DNA from: Gilliamella apis | GTDB lineage: Bacteria > Pseudomonadota > Gammaproteobacteria > Enterobacterales > Orbaceae | Direction: 5' to 3' | Length of the DNA: 64,000 bases | Assembly (NCBI RefSeq): GCF_002142155.1 | Contig: NZ_NASD01000002.1 | Span: 102,751-166,750, forward strand | Shown: positions 38,225 through 46,725 of the stretch, one piece after another | How positions within the stretch are numbered: the first letter of the stretch is position 1 | How the letters are laid out: every line of letters begins with the position of its first letter | Notes under the pieces: model-generated | The model's input: the letters and a program-made list of their open reading frames with translations, nothing else | What the model was told of the DNA's origin: nothing | Database searches by the model: none | Program-made: the position numbers and the translations under genes

Positions 38225-38630
38225 TAATTTTTACGGACAGTGAAACATTAAAGGATATCTAATTCAGATAGCTAATTTAACTTTCCTATCCTTACATCAA
38301 CAAATATAAATCGCTGATCGCTTTGACTACCATAAATATCAATAGGGTTTCCAAAGTGAATCGCAATATAAAAATGGTTTATGTATATCATATTACATTA
38401 ATTGAATGATAGAGGTATAGAATAATGATATTTATCAAATAGTTTAAAAAAATATTAATACATTATTACAAATACAATAATGATTAATCATCTTTAAGAT
38501 CGACTAAAGCGATTGTTTGCTTTATAATCGGCGCCACAAAAAAACAAAAATAAATAAAAATATAATTTTATCAAATATTTATAAATTACTAAATTAAAAT
38601 GATAAAGGATGAATAAAAAGGAATTTAACA
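38225..38630. other. spacer between the two secreted paralogues
   Basis: 406 AT-rich bases with no credible gene. An aaggaa ribosome site for the next GTG lies at the right end. The length suggests that the second copy has its own promoter. I see no strong promoter, repeat or RNA motif. Confidence 0.4.
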
Positions 38631-40010
38631 GTGAATCAAATCATCAATAAGTCTGTAAAGAAAATATCTTCAATACTACCTTTATTACTTGTATCCCCTT
38701 CTAGCTATTGTTCACTCGATTCAAAAACTGTTCAAGCAATTCATGGTAATAAACCATTATTATCAGCACAATTAGAAAATAATATAAAAGACTTTGATCT
38801 TTTTGGTCTAAATACCGATGGTAAAAACTATTATGGTGATGAAGTTAAAAATATGCCATATTCAACAAGTTATCCATTTAAAGAACGCATAAAAGTTGCG
38901 CCTATAAAACTTCCTGATAATAGCCAATTTGTTGATGATGATGGCGATCAACTGTCTGCAATCGATACCAGTAGTGCAATTACCATGAAATGGTATTATA
39001 CCAATGCTAAACATCAACTTATTGAATTTGAACCAGAAGATAGCGATACATTTTGCTCATTATCTGAAAAAGGGTGGTATGCGCCTTATAAAATTAAATT
39101 AGAAGCAAATGGCATACTATTATATACCCAATATGGATTACCTAATTCAAATCAATACCCTAACGAAGACATTATTGATAGTCCAGCGAAAATGTATACC
39201 TTATTGGAAGATAATGGATTTTGTTATGCACGCCCTTCATTACAACCAAGTGAAGCCCAAAGTGGTCAAAAAAACCAATGGAATAAAAATTATGGTTTCT
39301 TAATTCAATCTAATACAGAATTAAGCAATTTTCCGACTACTGCTTTTTATGGTGCACAATTTGACCTAACTCTTGCCCAAAAAGGCATAGCCGACCAATA
39401 TGATTGGCAATTGATAAAAGGTAAAGAACTTGTTAGTAAACCAATAATCAGTGCAAATAACGACTTTGTAACGCTAAGATTTGGTACTGATAATGCAAAA
39501 AATACCTTGATAGCTTGGAATTATGTCATGGGTAACAATACCGGTTATGAAGTCATTTTAGAAGGCACCCATATAACTAATGGTTACAAAATTCGTTATG
39601 GATTCACTATAACAAAATGGTATTCTGGATGGAATCTAGCTACTATAGGAACAGGTATTAGCTCAATAGGAAAGGCATCACAAATTGCCGAAGCATGTGA
39701 GCAGTTACCAGGTAATTATCGTATTACTAATGCAGATGAACTGAGTAACGCAAATTTTAATGCAGGAAAAGATGCAATATTTACTCGTGAAATAGGTTCA
39801 TTAATGAGTGAATGGGGTTATCCAACACAAGAATCATACCCAGACTCATGGGCCCCGGCATTAAAAGAAAATAATAAACGAAAAAGAATTTGGGTCTATG
39901 ATCCGACAATGAACAAATATTGTGATTTACATCCATATGATGGTAAATATCACTGCAAAAAAGAGAGCCAAGATAAAAATGGCTTATGTATAGCGGTCGA
40001 TACTAATTAA
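38631..40010 (+). CDS. secreted protein with invasin-like C-terminal lectin-type domain, paralogue 2
   Basis: 459 residues, GTG start with aaggaa upstream; signal peptide ending near SSYCS. It is collinear with paralogue 1 along its whole length: DLFGLNTDGKNYYGDE, SYPFKERIKVAPIK, VDDDGDQL, DTFCSLSEKG, YPNEDII, TAFYGAQFDLTL, WNYVMGNNTGYEVILEG, REIGSLMSEWG, KRIWVYD, KYCDLH. Sequence outside these blocks has diverged, so the duplication is old. The acidic DDDGD stretch could bind calcium. The two copies probably have related but distinct ligands. Confidence 0.7.
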   Translation: MNQIINKSVKKISSILPLLLVSPSSYCSLDSKTVQAIHGNKPLLSAQLENNIKDFDLFGLNTDGKNYYGDEVKNMPYSTSYPFKERIKVAPIKLPDNSQFVDDDGDQLSAIDTSSAITMKWYYTNAKHQLIEFEPEDSDTFCSLSEKGWYAPYKIKLEANGILLYTQYGLPNSNQYPNEDIIDSPAKMYTLLEDNGFCYARPSLQPSEAQSGQKNQWNKNYGFLIQSNTELSNFPTTAFYGAQFDLTLAQKGIADQYDWQLIKGKELVSKPIISANNDFVTLRFGTDNAKNTLIAWNYVMGNNTGYEVILEGTHITNGYKIRYGFTITKWYSGWNLATIGTGISSIGKASQIAEACEQLPGNYRITNADELSNANFNAGKDAIFTREIGSLMSEWGYPTQESYPDSWAPALKENNKRKRIWVYDPTMNKYCDLHPYDGKYHCKKESQDKNGLCIAVDTN

Positions 40011-40188
40011 ATTTATTATTCTATATTTAGAGCTCTATCGATTCATAGGTAGAGCTTATCATTGGCAATTTTTGTTTTTCTTTTATACCACCTATCATTA
40101 TCGTTTTTACTATCAAAAACAAATTCAAAAAATATTATCCGTAGTTATTGATTTTCGTTAATAAATTCCCGATCACTGTTTATTATGC

Positions 40189-40204
40189 ATACTACATATA
40201 GTAA
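40189..40204. promoter_or_regulatory. NrdR box 1 upstream of nrdA
   Basis: The sequence atactacatatagtaa matches the palindromic NrdR consensus acaCwAtATaTwGtgt in its core. It is paired with a second box starting 31 bases downstream, three helical turns away, the normal arrangement for NrdR tetramer binding. Confidence 0.75.
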
Positions 40205-40219
40205 TAAAATGATTAATAG

Positions 40220-40235
40220 GCACTATATATTGTAT
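40220..40235. promoter_or_regulatory. NrdR box 2 upstream of nrdA
   Basis: The sequence gcactatatattgtat fits the NrdR consensus closely (CTATATATTGT core). It lies about 64 bases before the nrdA ATG and 15 bases after box 1. Repression of nrdAB by NrdR in its dATP/ATP-bound state is predicted. nrdR itself is not in the window. Confidence 0.8.
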
Positions 40236-40298
40236 ATTTTGACAAATATCAATTATCATACGTTTCATTAAAACATAAAAATGGATGATAAATGAATA

Positions 40299-42584
40299 AT
40301 GAACAAATCAATGCTAGTAACTAAACGTGATGGGAAAAAAGAACCTATCGATCTTGATAAAATCCACAAAGTAATCACTTGGGCAGCAGAAGGATTAGAT
40401 AATGTATCTGTTTCTCAGGTTGAATTACGTTCACATATTCAATTTTATGATGGTATCCGTACTTCGGACATTCATGAAACTATTATCCGTGCAGCGGCTG
40501 ATCTTATCTCTCAAGATGCACCTGATTATCAATATTTAGCTGCCCGTTTAGCTATCTTTCATTTACGCAAAAAAGCCTATAATCAATTTACACCACCATC
40601 ACTTTATGAACATGTAAAAAAACTTGTTGCTAGCAAACGCTATGACAAACACCTTCTTGAAGATTATACTCAAGAAGAATTTGAGCAAATGGATAAAATA
40701 ATCGACCACTGGCGTGATATGAATTTTTCCTATGCAGCCGTCAAACAACTTGAAGGCAAATATTTGGTTCAAAATCGCGTAACCGGCGAAATTTATGAAA
40801 GTGCTCAATTCTTATATATCTTAGTTGCAGCGTGTTTATTTGCTAACTATCCAAAAGAGAGTCGTTTAGATTATATCAAACGTTTCTATGATGCCGTTTC
40901 GACCTTTAAAATTTCATTGCCGACACCAATAATGGCTGGGGTTCGTACACCGACTCGCCAGTTTAGCTCGTGTGTATTAATTGAATGTGATGACAGCTTA
41001 GATTCTATCAATGCCACAGCTGGTGCGATTGTAAAATATGTTTCACAACGAGCTGGAATTGGCGTGAATGCGGGTCGTATACGAGCATTAGGTAGCTCAA
41101 TTCGTGGTGGTGAAGCCTTCCATACTGGTTGTATCCCATTTTATAAATATTTCCAAACTGCAGTTAAATCATGTTCACAAGGTGGTGTTCGTGGTGGCGC
41201 AGCTACAGTATTTTATCCACTCTGGCATTTAGAAGTTGAAAGTTTATTAGTCCTACGTAATAACCGTGGTGTTGAAGAAAACCGAGTACGACATTTAGAT
41301 TATGGTGTACAAATCAATAAATTAATGTACCAACGTCTAATTAAAAATGAAAACATCTCTTTATTCAGTCCATCTGATGTACCGGGTCTTTACGATGCTT
41401 TCTTTGCCGACCAAGACAAATTTGAAGCTCTTTATCATCAATATGAACAAGATGTTAATATTCGTAAACGCGTAGTTAAAGCAGTTGAATTATTTTCATT
41501 ATTAATGCAAGAACGAGCATCAACTGGCCGAATTTATATTCAAAATGTTGATCATTGTAATACTCATAGTCCATTTAATGCTCAACTAGCGCCAGTACAT
41601 CAATCCAATTTATGTATGGAAATTGCCCTACCAACTAAACCACTTAATAACGTTAATGATGATAAAGGTGAAATTGCACTTTGTACTTTATCTGCTTTTA
41701 ATTTAGGTAAAATTGAATCTCTTGACGATTTTGAAGAGCTAGCTGATTTAACCGTTCGTGCCCTAGACGCATTGCTTGATTATCAAGATTATCCGATTCC
41801 GGCAGCTAAAACGTCATCAATAAACCGCCGCACATTAGGTATTGGTGTAATTAATTATGCCTATTATTTAGCTAAACATGGAGTTAAATATTCTGATGGT
41901 AGTGCCAATAACTTAACCCATCGCACATTTGAAGCAATGCAATATTATTTATTAAAAGCATCAAATAATTTAGCTAAAGAAAAAGGTGCCTGCCCACTAT
42001 TTAGTGAAACAACCTATGCTCAAGGTATCTTACCTATTGATACTTATAAACAAGATATCGATACACTTACTAAAGAACCATTACATTATGATTGGGAATC
42101 TTTACGTCAATCAGTCAAAACTTATGGTTTACGTAATTCTACTTTATCAGCATTGATGCCATCTGAAACTTCCTCACAAATATCAAATGCCACTAATGGT
42201 ATTGAGCCACCACGCGGATATGTCAGTGTTAAGGCGTCAAAAGATGGTATTTTAAAACAAGTGGTACCTGAATATAAAAAATTAAAAGATTTATATGAGT
42301 TACTTTGGCAAATACCCAATAATACAGGTTATTTGCATTTAGTCGGTATTATGCAGAAGTTTATTGATCAATCAATTTCAGCCAATACTAATTATGACCC
42401 AACTAAATTCCCTAATGATAAAGTACCAATGAAGCAGCTATTAGCTGATTTATTAACAGCTTATAAATATGGTGTAAAAACCCTTTATTATCATAATACA
42501 CGAGATGGTGCCGAAGATATTCAAGGTGATATTGAAGTCTCATCAAGTGATGATGGTTGTGAAGGCGGAGCATGCAAAATTTAA
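40299..42584 (+). CDS. nrdA: ribonucleoside-diphosphate reductase class Ia, alpha subunit
   Basis: Large subunit of aerobic ribonucleotide reductase; reduces NDPs to dNDPs. Of 761 residues, the N-terminal ATP-cone (about 5-95, VTKRDGKKEPIDLDKIHKV) gives dATP inhibition. The catalytic 10-stranded barrel holds the redox cysteines in FSSCVLIE and ALCTLSAFNLG and the radical cysteine in NLCMEIALPT. The C-terminal swinging arm ends DDGCEGGACKI. It forms an operon with nrdB (120-base gap) under two NrdR boxes. Confidence 0.98.
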   Translation: MNKSMLVTKRDGKKEPIDLDKIHKVITWAAEGLDNVSVSQVELRSHIQFYDGIRTSDIHETIIRAAADLISQDAPDYQYLAARLAIFHLRKKAYNQFTPPSLYEHVKKLVASKRYDKHLLEDYTQEEFEQMDKIIDHWRDMNFSYAAVKQLEGKYLVQNRVTGEIYESAQFLYILVAACLFANYPKESRLDYIKRFYDAVSTFKISLPTPIMAGVRTPTRQFSSCVLIECDDSLDSINATAGAIVKYVSQRAGIGVNAGRIRALGSSIRGGEAFHTGCIPFYKYFQTAVKSCSQGGVRGGAATVFYPLWHLEVESLLVLRNNRGVEENRVRHLDYGVQINKLMYQRLIKNENISLFSPSDVPGLYDAFFADQDKFEALYHQYEQDVNIRKRVVKAVELFSLLMQERASTGRIYIQNVDHCNTHSPFNAQLAPVHQSNLCMEIALPTKPLNNVNDDKGEIALCTLSAFNLGKIESLDDFEELADLTVRALDALLDYQDYPIPAAKTSSINRRTLGIGVINYAYYLAKHGVKYSDGSANNLTHRTFEAMQYYLLKASNNLAKEKGACPLFSETTYAQGILPIDTYKQDIDTLTKEPLHYDWESLRQSVKTYGLRNSTLSALMPSETSSQISNATNGIEPPRGYVSVKASKDGILKQVVPEYKKLKDLYELLWQIPNNTGYLHLVGIMQKFIDQSISANTNYDPTKFPNDKVPMKQLLADLLTAYKYGVKTLYYHNTRDGAEDIQGDIEVSSSDDGCEGGACKI

Positions 42585-42704
42585 TTGTTCTGCTTAGCCC
42601 TAAAAATAAAAGTAGTGGATAACAAGCCAGTTGTCCCTACTATTCCAACTTTTTACTTATCTGCACAGTAAAAAGCTTAACAAATTTCTGTTAGGAGTTC
42701 GATT

Positions 42705-43841
42705 ATGAGCATGAATTACAGCACCTTCTCACACATCCATAATGATCAACTTAAAGAGCCAATGTTTCTTGGTCAACCGGTAAATGTTGCTCGTTACGAT
42801 CAACAAAAATATGAAATGTTTGAAAAGTTAATTGAAAAACAACTTTCTTTCTTTTGGCGTCCTGAAGAGGTCGACGTATCACAAGATCGCATTGACTATG
42901 CAGCGCTCCCCGAACATGAAAAACATATATTTATTAGTAACTTAAAATATCAAACTCTGCTCGATTCTATTCAAGGTCGAAGTCCAAATGTGGCGTTATT
43001 ACCATTAATTTCTATTCCCGAACTCGAAACATGGGTAGAAACTTGGTCATTTTCAGAAACGATTCATTCACGTTCATACACCCACATTATTCGTAATATC
43101 GTTAATGATCCTTCAGTTGTATTTGACGATATTGTGACTAATAAAGAAATTCAAAAACGGGCTGGTGATATTGCTGGCTACTACGATGAATTAATTAGTT
43201 ATGCTAGTTATTATAACTTGTTGGGTGAAGGTAAACACACTGTCAATAATCGAACTATCACTATTGATCTACGAGAGTTAAAAAGACGACTTTACTTATG
43301 CCTAATGAGCGTTAATGCGCTTGAAGCGATTCGTTTTTATGTGAGTTTTGCTTGCTCATTTGCCTTTGCAGAACGTGAATTAATGGAAGGTAATGCCAAA
43401 ATAATCAAACTGATTGCGCGTGATGAAGCATTACATCTAACCGGCACACAGTTCATGATTAATACCCTAAGAAGCGGTGAAGATGATCCAGAAATGGCCG
43501 AAATCGCTAAAGAGTGTGAACAAGATTGTTATGACCTCTTCTTACAAGCCGCTAATCAAGAAAAAGAATGGGCTGAATATCTATTTGAAGGTGGTTCAAT
43601 GATTGGTTTAAACAAAGATATTCTATGCCAATACGTTGAGTATATTACCAATATTCGTATGCAAGCAGTCGGCCTCAAATTACCATTTGAAGTAAAATCG
43701 AACCCAATTCCATGGATCAATAACTGGCTTGTTTCTGATAACGTACAGGTTGCGCCACAAGAAGCAGAAATGAGCTCATATTTAGTTGGGCAAATCGATT
43801 CAGAAATTAGTGAAGATGATTTAAGCGATTTTACCTTGTAA
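42705..43841 (+). CDS. nrdB: ribonucleoside-diphosphate reductase class Ia, beta subunit
   Basis: Ferritin-like subunit holding the diiron centre and tyrosyl radical. The 378-residue protein is nearly collinear with E. coli NrdB. It has [27 protein letters not shown], the metal ligands in [15 protein letters not shown] and [11 protein letters not shown], and the C-terminal tail ending DFTL that docks on NrdA. An aggag ribosome site precedes the first of two close ATGs. The 2Fe-2S maintenance gene yfaE, which follows nrdB in E. coli, is not found here. Confidence 0.98.
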   Translation: MSMNYSTFSHIHNDQLKEPMFLGQPVNVARYDQQKYEMFEKLIEKQLSFFWRPEEVDVSQDRIDYAALPEHEKHIFISNLKYQTLLDSIQGRSPNVALLPLISIPELETWVETWSFSETIHSRSYTHIIRNIVNDPSVVFDDIVTNKEIQKRAGDIAGYYDELISYASYYNLLGEGKHTVNNRTITIDLRELKRRLYLCLMSVNALEAIRFYVSFACSFAFAERELMEGNAKIIKLIARDEALHLTGTQFMINTLRSGEDDPEMAEIAKECEQDCYDLFLQAANQEKEWAEYLFEGGSMIGLNKDILCQYVEYITNIRMQAVGLKLPFEVKSNPIPWINNWLVSDNVQVAPQEAEMSSYLVGQIDSEISEDDLSDFTL

Positions 43842-43882
43842 TTATTAATCGCAAAAACCCCTTTCCTCAAATTTTTTTTATT

Positions 43883-43905
43883 AAAGGAACCTTATCGGTT
43901 CCTTT
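43883..43905. repeat. AAAGGAACC hairpin, copy 1
   Basis: Arms aaaggaacc and ggttccttt with a 5-base loop, followed by aagtttaaaatt. The same arms and a similar right flank recur at 44771-44794, on the other side of the lipoprotein gene. A T run lies before the stem, not after it. Confidence 0.7.
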
Positions 43906-44030
43906 AAGTTTAAAATTCGCTAAAGTCAGAAAATTATCAATTCATTTATAAGGATACAAATTAGATTTTTCTTGATATATTTAAACTCTAATTTACTATT
44001 CATAAGAATTCAAAATTGAAAGGAAATAAA

Positions 44031-44732
44031 ATGAAAAAGATAATTGTGACTACTATTCCTTTTATCTTGTTTGGTTGTGTTAGTGATATCAAATATAACT
44101 ACACAGCCGAGGTGGTTGAAAAAAGCTATCCTGAACTCAATGTTGTAACAACAACCTATATTGGTGATGATTTAGTTCGTCAGGATAAAGTTAAAATAAT
44201 GGATGCAATTTCTTTTGCCAATACCACAGAAGTAACAAGACTTAACCATTCTTACATTATTGATGCCGGTGATTATCCTAAATTAGGGGAAGATAAAACT
44301 CACTTATTCTTCGCAGCGAAAAGTGCCAATGGTAATGCAATTGTTAAAACATATACTACACCGGCTGCACCTATTGGTATTCGAGTAAGAAAAGATAATG
44401 CTAATAATGAGGTATGTATTTCTTTTATAACTGGAACTGATTTTTGTAATAACAATAAAAATTATAGTTTTAAAAAAGTTAGTTTAACTAGTCAAGACAC
44501 TTTCCAACAAATATTAATTTATAATGGCAAAGTTGGAAACAAAATTAATATTAGTTATCGAGAATTTAATAATGATATGGCTAGGCCTGCATTCTCAAAT
44601 AATGCTGAATATGATTTATCTAGTTCAAAAACAATTAGATATAAGGGGGCAGTCATTCAAGTCATTGAGGCTACAAATCAATATATAAAATATAAAGTTC
44701 TTCGTAATTTTAATACACCGAATCAAGAATAA
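44031..44732 (+). CDS. predicted lipoprotein of unknown function
   Basis: 233 residues from the ATG that has an aaagga ribosome site; a TTG five codons upstream is rejected. The start MKKIIVTTIPFILFGC is a lipoprotein signal with Cys16 as the lipid-attachment site, followed by Val-Ser, so outer-membrane sorting is expected. The mature protein is beta-rich with repeats of short charged strands and one internal Cys pair (VCISF, DFCNN). I do not recognise a family. It is bracketed by two copies of the same hairpin, as if inserted as a unit. Confidence 0.65.
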   Translation: MKKIIVTTIPFILFGCVSDIKYNYTAEVVEKSYPELNVVTTTYIGDDLVRQDKVKIMDAISFANTTEVTRLNHSYIIDAGDYPKLGEDKTHLFFAAKSANGNAIVKTYTTPAAPIGIRVRKDNANNEVCISFITGTDFCNNNKNYSFKKVSLTSQDTFQQILIYNGKVGNKINISYREFNNDMARPAFSNNAEYDLSSSKTIRYKGAVIQVIEATNQYIKYKVLRNFNTPNQE

Positions 44733-44770
44733 TAGAAAATATTCACACTACCCTCATCAATTATTTATCA

Positions 44771-44794
44771 AAAGGAACCTGAATGGGTTCCTTT
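44771..44794. repeat. AAAGGAACC hairpin, copy 2
   Basis: Arms aaaggaacc (44771-44779) and ggttccttt (44786-44794), then gggtttgaaattt, matching copy 1 in arms and right flank. It lies 39 bases after the lipoprotein stop. It could be a terminator-like repeat family or the trace of a duplication. Confidence 0.7.
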
Positions 44795-44993
44795 GGGTTT
44801 GAAATTTAATTAGCAATAAAGCTAATCTCTATTTTGAAAATTTATAAAAGTTGAGACGACTATTTCTTGTATTAAACAGTAATTTCACACATTAAGATCA
44901 AAATAGATTTTCCCTAAAAACCCTATCTCCTCACAATTATTTATAACAATTCACATTAATTTTCATATTAAATTTGCTATCTAGATCACAGAC

Positions 44994-45009
44994 ACTTTCG
45001 TTCGAAAGT
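44994..45009. promoter_or_regulatory. palindrome before the activase pseudogene
   Basis: Arms actttcg and cgaaagt separated by two T, directly after a gatcaca half-site like that of CRP. It has the form of a LacI-type operator and lies about 35 bases before the dead gene, so it is probably the relic of its control region. Confidence 0.45.
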
Positions 45010-45042
45010 CATTATTATGTAACAAAGATAAGCGAGCAGTAT

Positions 45043-45250
45043 ATGATTTTTAATTTACAAACGATATTCCATTCATGATGGACCAGGAATTCGAACAGTT
45101 GTATTCTTGAAAGGTTGTTCTTTAGGCTGTTTTTGGTGTGAAAACCTAGAAAGTCAATCGGCTAAGCAAGAAATTCTGTTTGATGAAAGGCTTTGCATTA
45201 GTTATTGTGATCTTTGTTCTGCATTTTCCCCAAATTTAATCAAAAAATAA
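45043..45250 (+). pseudogene. truncated, frameshifted glycyl-radical-enzyme activating protein (PflA/PflC-like)
   Basis: The reading begins MIFNLQ, then one extra A in caaacg shifts the frame. It resumes as [33 protein letters not shown] (given here by positions 45059-45157), the hallmark N-terminus of radical-SAM activases. The CxxxCxxC cluster motif is intact and part of the ferredoxin-like insert follows ([10 protein letters not shown]). The reading then ends at a stop after about 69 codons, where about 300 are expected. The partner glycyl-radical enzyme is absent. A terminator follows directly. This is the stub of a lost anaerobic pathway. Confidence 0.8.
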
Positions 45251-45268
45251 CTCATAAAACCTCCTAAA

Positions 45269-45297
45269 AAAAAGACCTACTAATGTAGGTCTTTTTT
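45269..45297. terminator. bidirectional terminator
   Basis: An A run, arms aaagacctac and gtaggtcttt with a 4-base loop, then a T run. It serves the activase stub on the plus strand and the aspartic protease gene on the minus strand. Confidence 0.85.
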
Positions 45298-45336
45298 GTA
45301 ATGATTTTATTAGTTCTACTAAGTAATAAGTTAAAA

Positions 45337-46200
45337 TCATTTTTTCGCAACCGGTTGGATCCACATTTGCTTATTTTTAAAATCAATTTTAACTCTGTTT
45401 TTACTTAAAAAGTCAGCGCCTAATAATCCGTCAGATTGAAATTCATTAGGAAATGAATCAATTATTATTGGTAGAACGCTATCATTCGCGACATTATTCA
45501 CATCAAGTGATATAGATTTAAAATTATCTTCAGGATCGCTTATTTTAATTGATTCTGGTGAAAGTGATTGTTCTTTGATGAGTGATACCGTCGCCCCTGT
45601 ATCTAAAATCATTTTATAATTCTTTATACCATCGGACAGATTAACGACCAAACCTTCACCATTTAAATCAAAGGGGATAGCAACCCAATTTGGATTTAAG
45701 TCGGTTGAAGTATCATCTGATATCGTTATATTACTTTCCGGATAATTGATAGTTAATACGTAACCATCAAACAACCCAAGCCCAATAACAGGTTTATCTT
45801 CATCTGTATCCTGACTATCATCAATAGTCGGATCGCTTGAAATAACTAATCCCCAATCCTTATATTCAACCACTTGCACCTTGTTAAAGGTAAAAGAATT
45901 TAATTCTAACTTGTTGACAATAAATGATTTAAGTTCTGTGACACCCCCAGAAAGATCAATCGATCTGATTTTTTCAGAGTTTTCCGTTTTATTAGGAATC
46001 TTATTAATTAAATCCATGGGTAGATGTAAAGCTATTTTCGAACCCGTATCCAATGTCATGGCAATTTTTTCACCTTGAAAATCCATCATGATTAAAGGTA
46101 AATTATATTTGTCATCAAAATTTAGATCCCAAGTGACTTCAGCACTTTGTGCAAAGTGACTGATAAACAACATGATTAGAAATAGTATTTTTTTATCCAC
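45337..46200 (-). CDS. periplasmic two-lobed aspartic protease-like protein
   Basis: 287 residues from a GTG start with GAGG eight bases upstream. The signal peptide is KKILFLIMLFISHFAQSA. Two retropepsin-type active-site motifs are present: LDTGSKIAL near residue 50 and LDTGATVSLI near residue 200. Each has its own hydrophobic-hydrophobic-Gly partner (IGLGLFDGY and GLLGADFL). Bacterial retropepsin-like proteins are usually single-lobed dimers, whereas this one carries both halves in one chain, like pepsin. Periplasmic or envelope proteolysis is likely; the substrate is unknown. The two lobes could also be a catalytically dead binding protein, but both Asp are kept. Confidence 0.75.
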   Translation of the reverse strand: MDKKILFLIMLFISHFAQSAEVTWDLNFDDKYNLPLIMMDFQGEKIAMTLDTGSKIALHLPMDLINKIPNKTENSEKIRSIDLSGGVTELKSFIVNKLELNSFTFNKVQVVEYKDWGLVISSDPTIDDSQDTDEDKPVIGLGLFDGYVLTINYPESNITISDDTSTDLNPNWVAIPFDLNGEGLVVNLSDGIKNYKMILDTGATVSLIKEQSLSPESIKISDPEDNFKSISLDVNNVANDSVLPIIIDSFPNEFQSDGLLGADFLSKNRVKIDFKNKQMWIQPVAKK

Positions 46201-46725
46201 TTAACTTACCTCATTGTATTCTCATTCCTAATGTCTCTTTTCAATTGGAAATTACTAAAAATGTTTATCATTTATCCTTTGTTTTTTTAGCCATTTTAAT
46301 CGTTTATAATTGATATACAACAATATAATGTCTATATCGTGTTTTTTTCGTACTACTGATTATGGAATGTTCTTTACGGCCCTATCACACAATACTTGGA
46401 TGTTATTATTGCCAGAACTGAAAATGTTATTTAAACGCCAAATAATCGACCTTTATCTACTAACTAAACCACTCAGTGAGTTAATTGAATAAAAAATCAA
46501 ACTTAACCGATTTAATACTCTTATTTACCCTCAATAAATCATATTTGATGGTATAGACTCCTCAATTATTTTTACAAAAAATATTCACTCATCAATTTTA
46601 AAATTACTAATGGATTGAATAAAACGTTATTGCTTAATGTTATTGTATGAAAACTGTTGGCATTCCAACTTGACACTGCTTTAAAATCGGTGGACGATAT
46701 AACAATTCGATTTTGCTAATTTGAT
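46201..46725. other. intergenic region before glnD
   Basis: 525 AT-rich bases. A 60-codon frame at 46310 lacks a ribosome site and recognisable similarity, so I do not call it. No repeat, RNA gene or clear promoter is seen. Confidence 0.4.

Noticed and set aside
43861..43880. T run before the first AAAGGAACC hairpin as the nrdB terminator
   Set aside because: The T run precedes the stem on the plus strand, and no A run or T run is placed correctly for either direction; listed only as a repeat hairpin.
46310..46492. 60-codon open frame before glnD
   Set aside because: No ribosome site and no similarity that I recognise; expected by chance in this composition.
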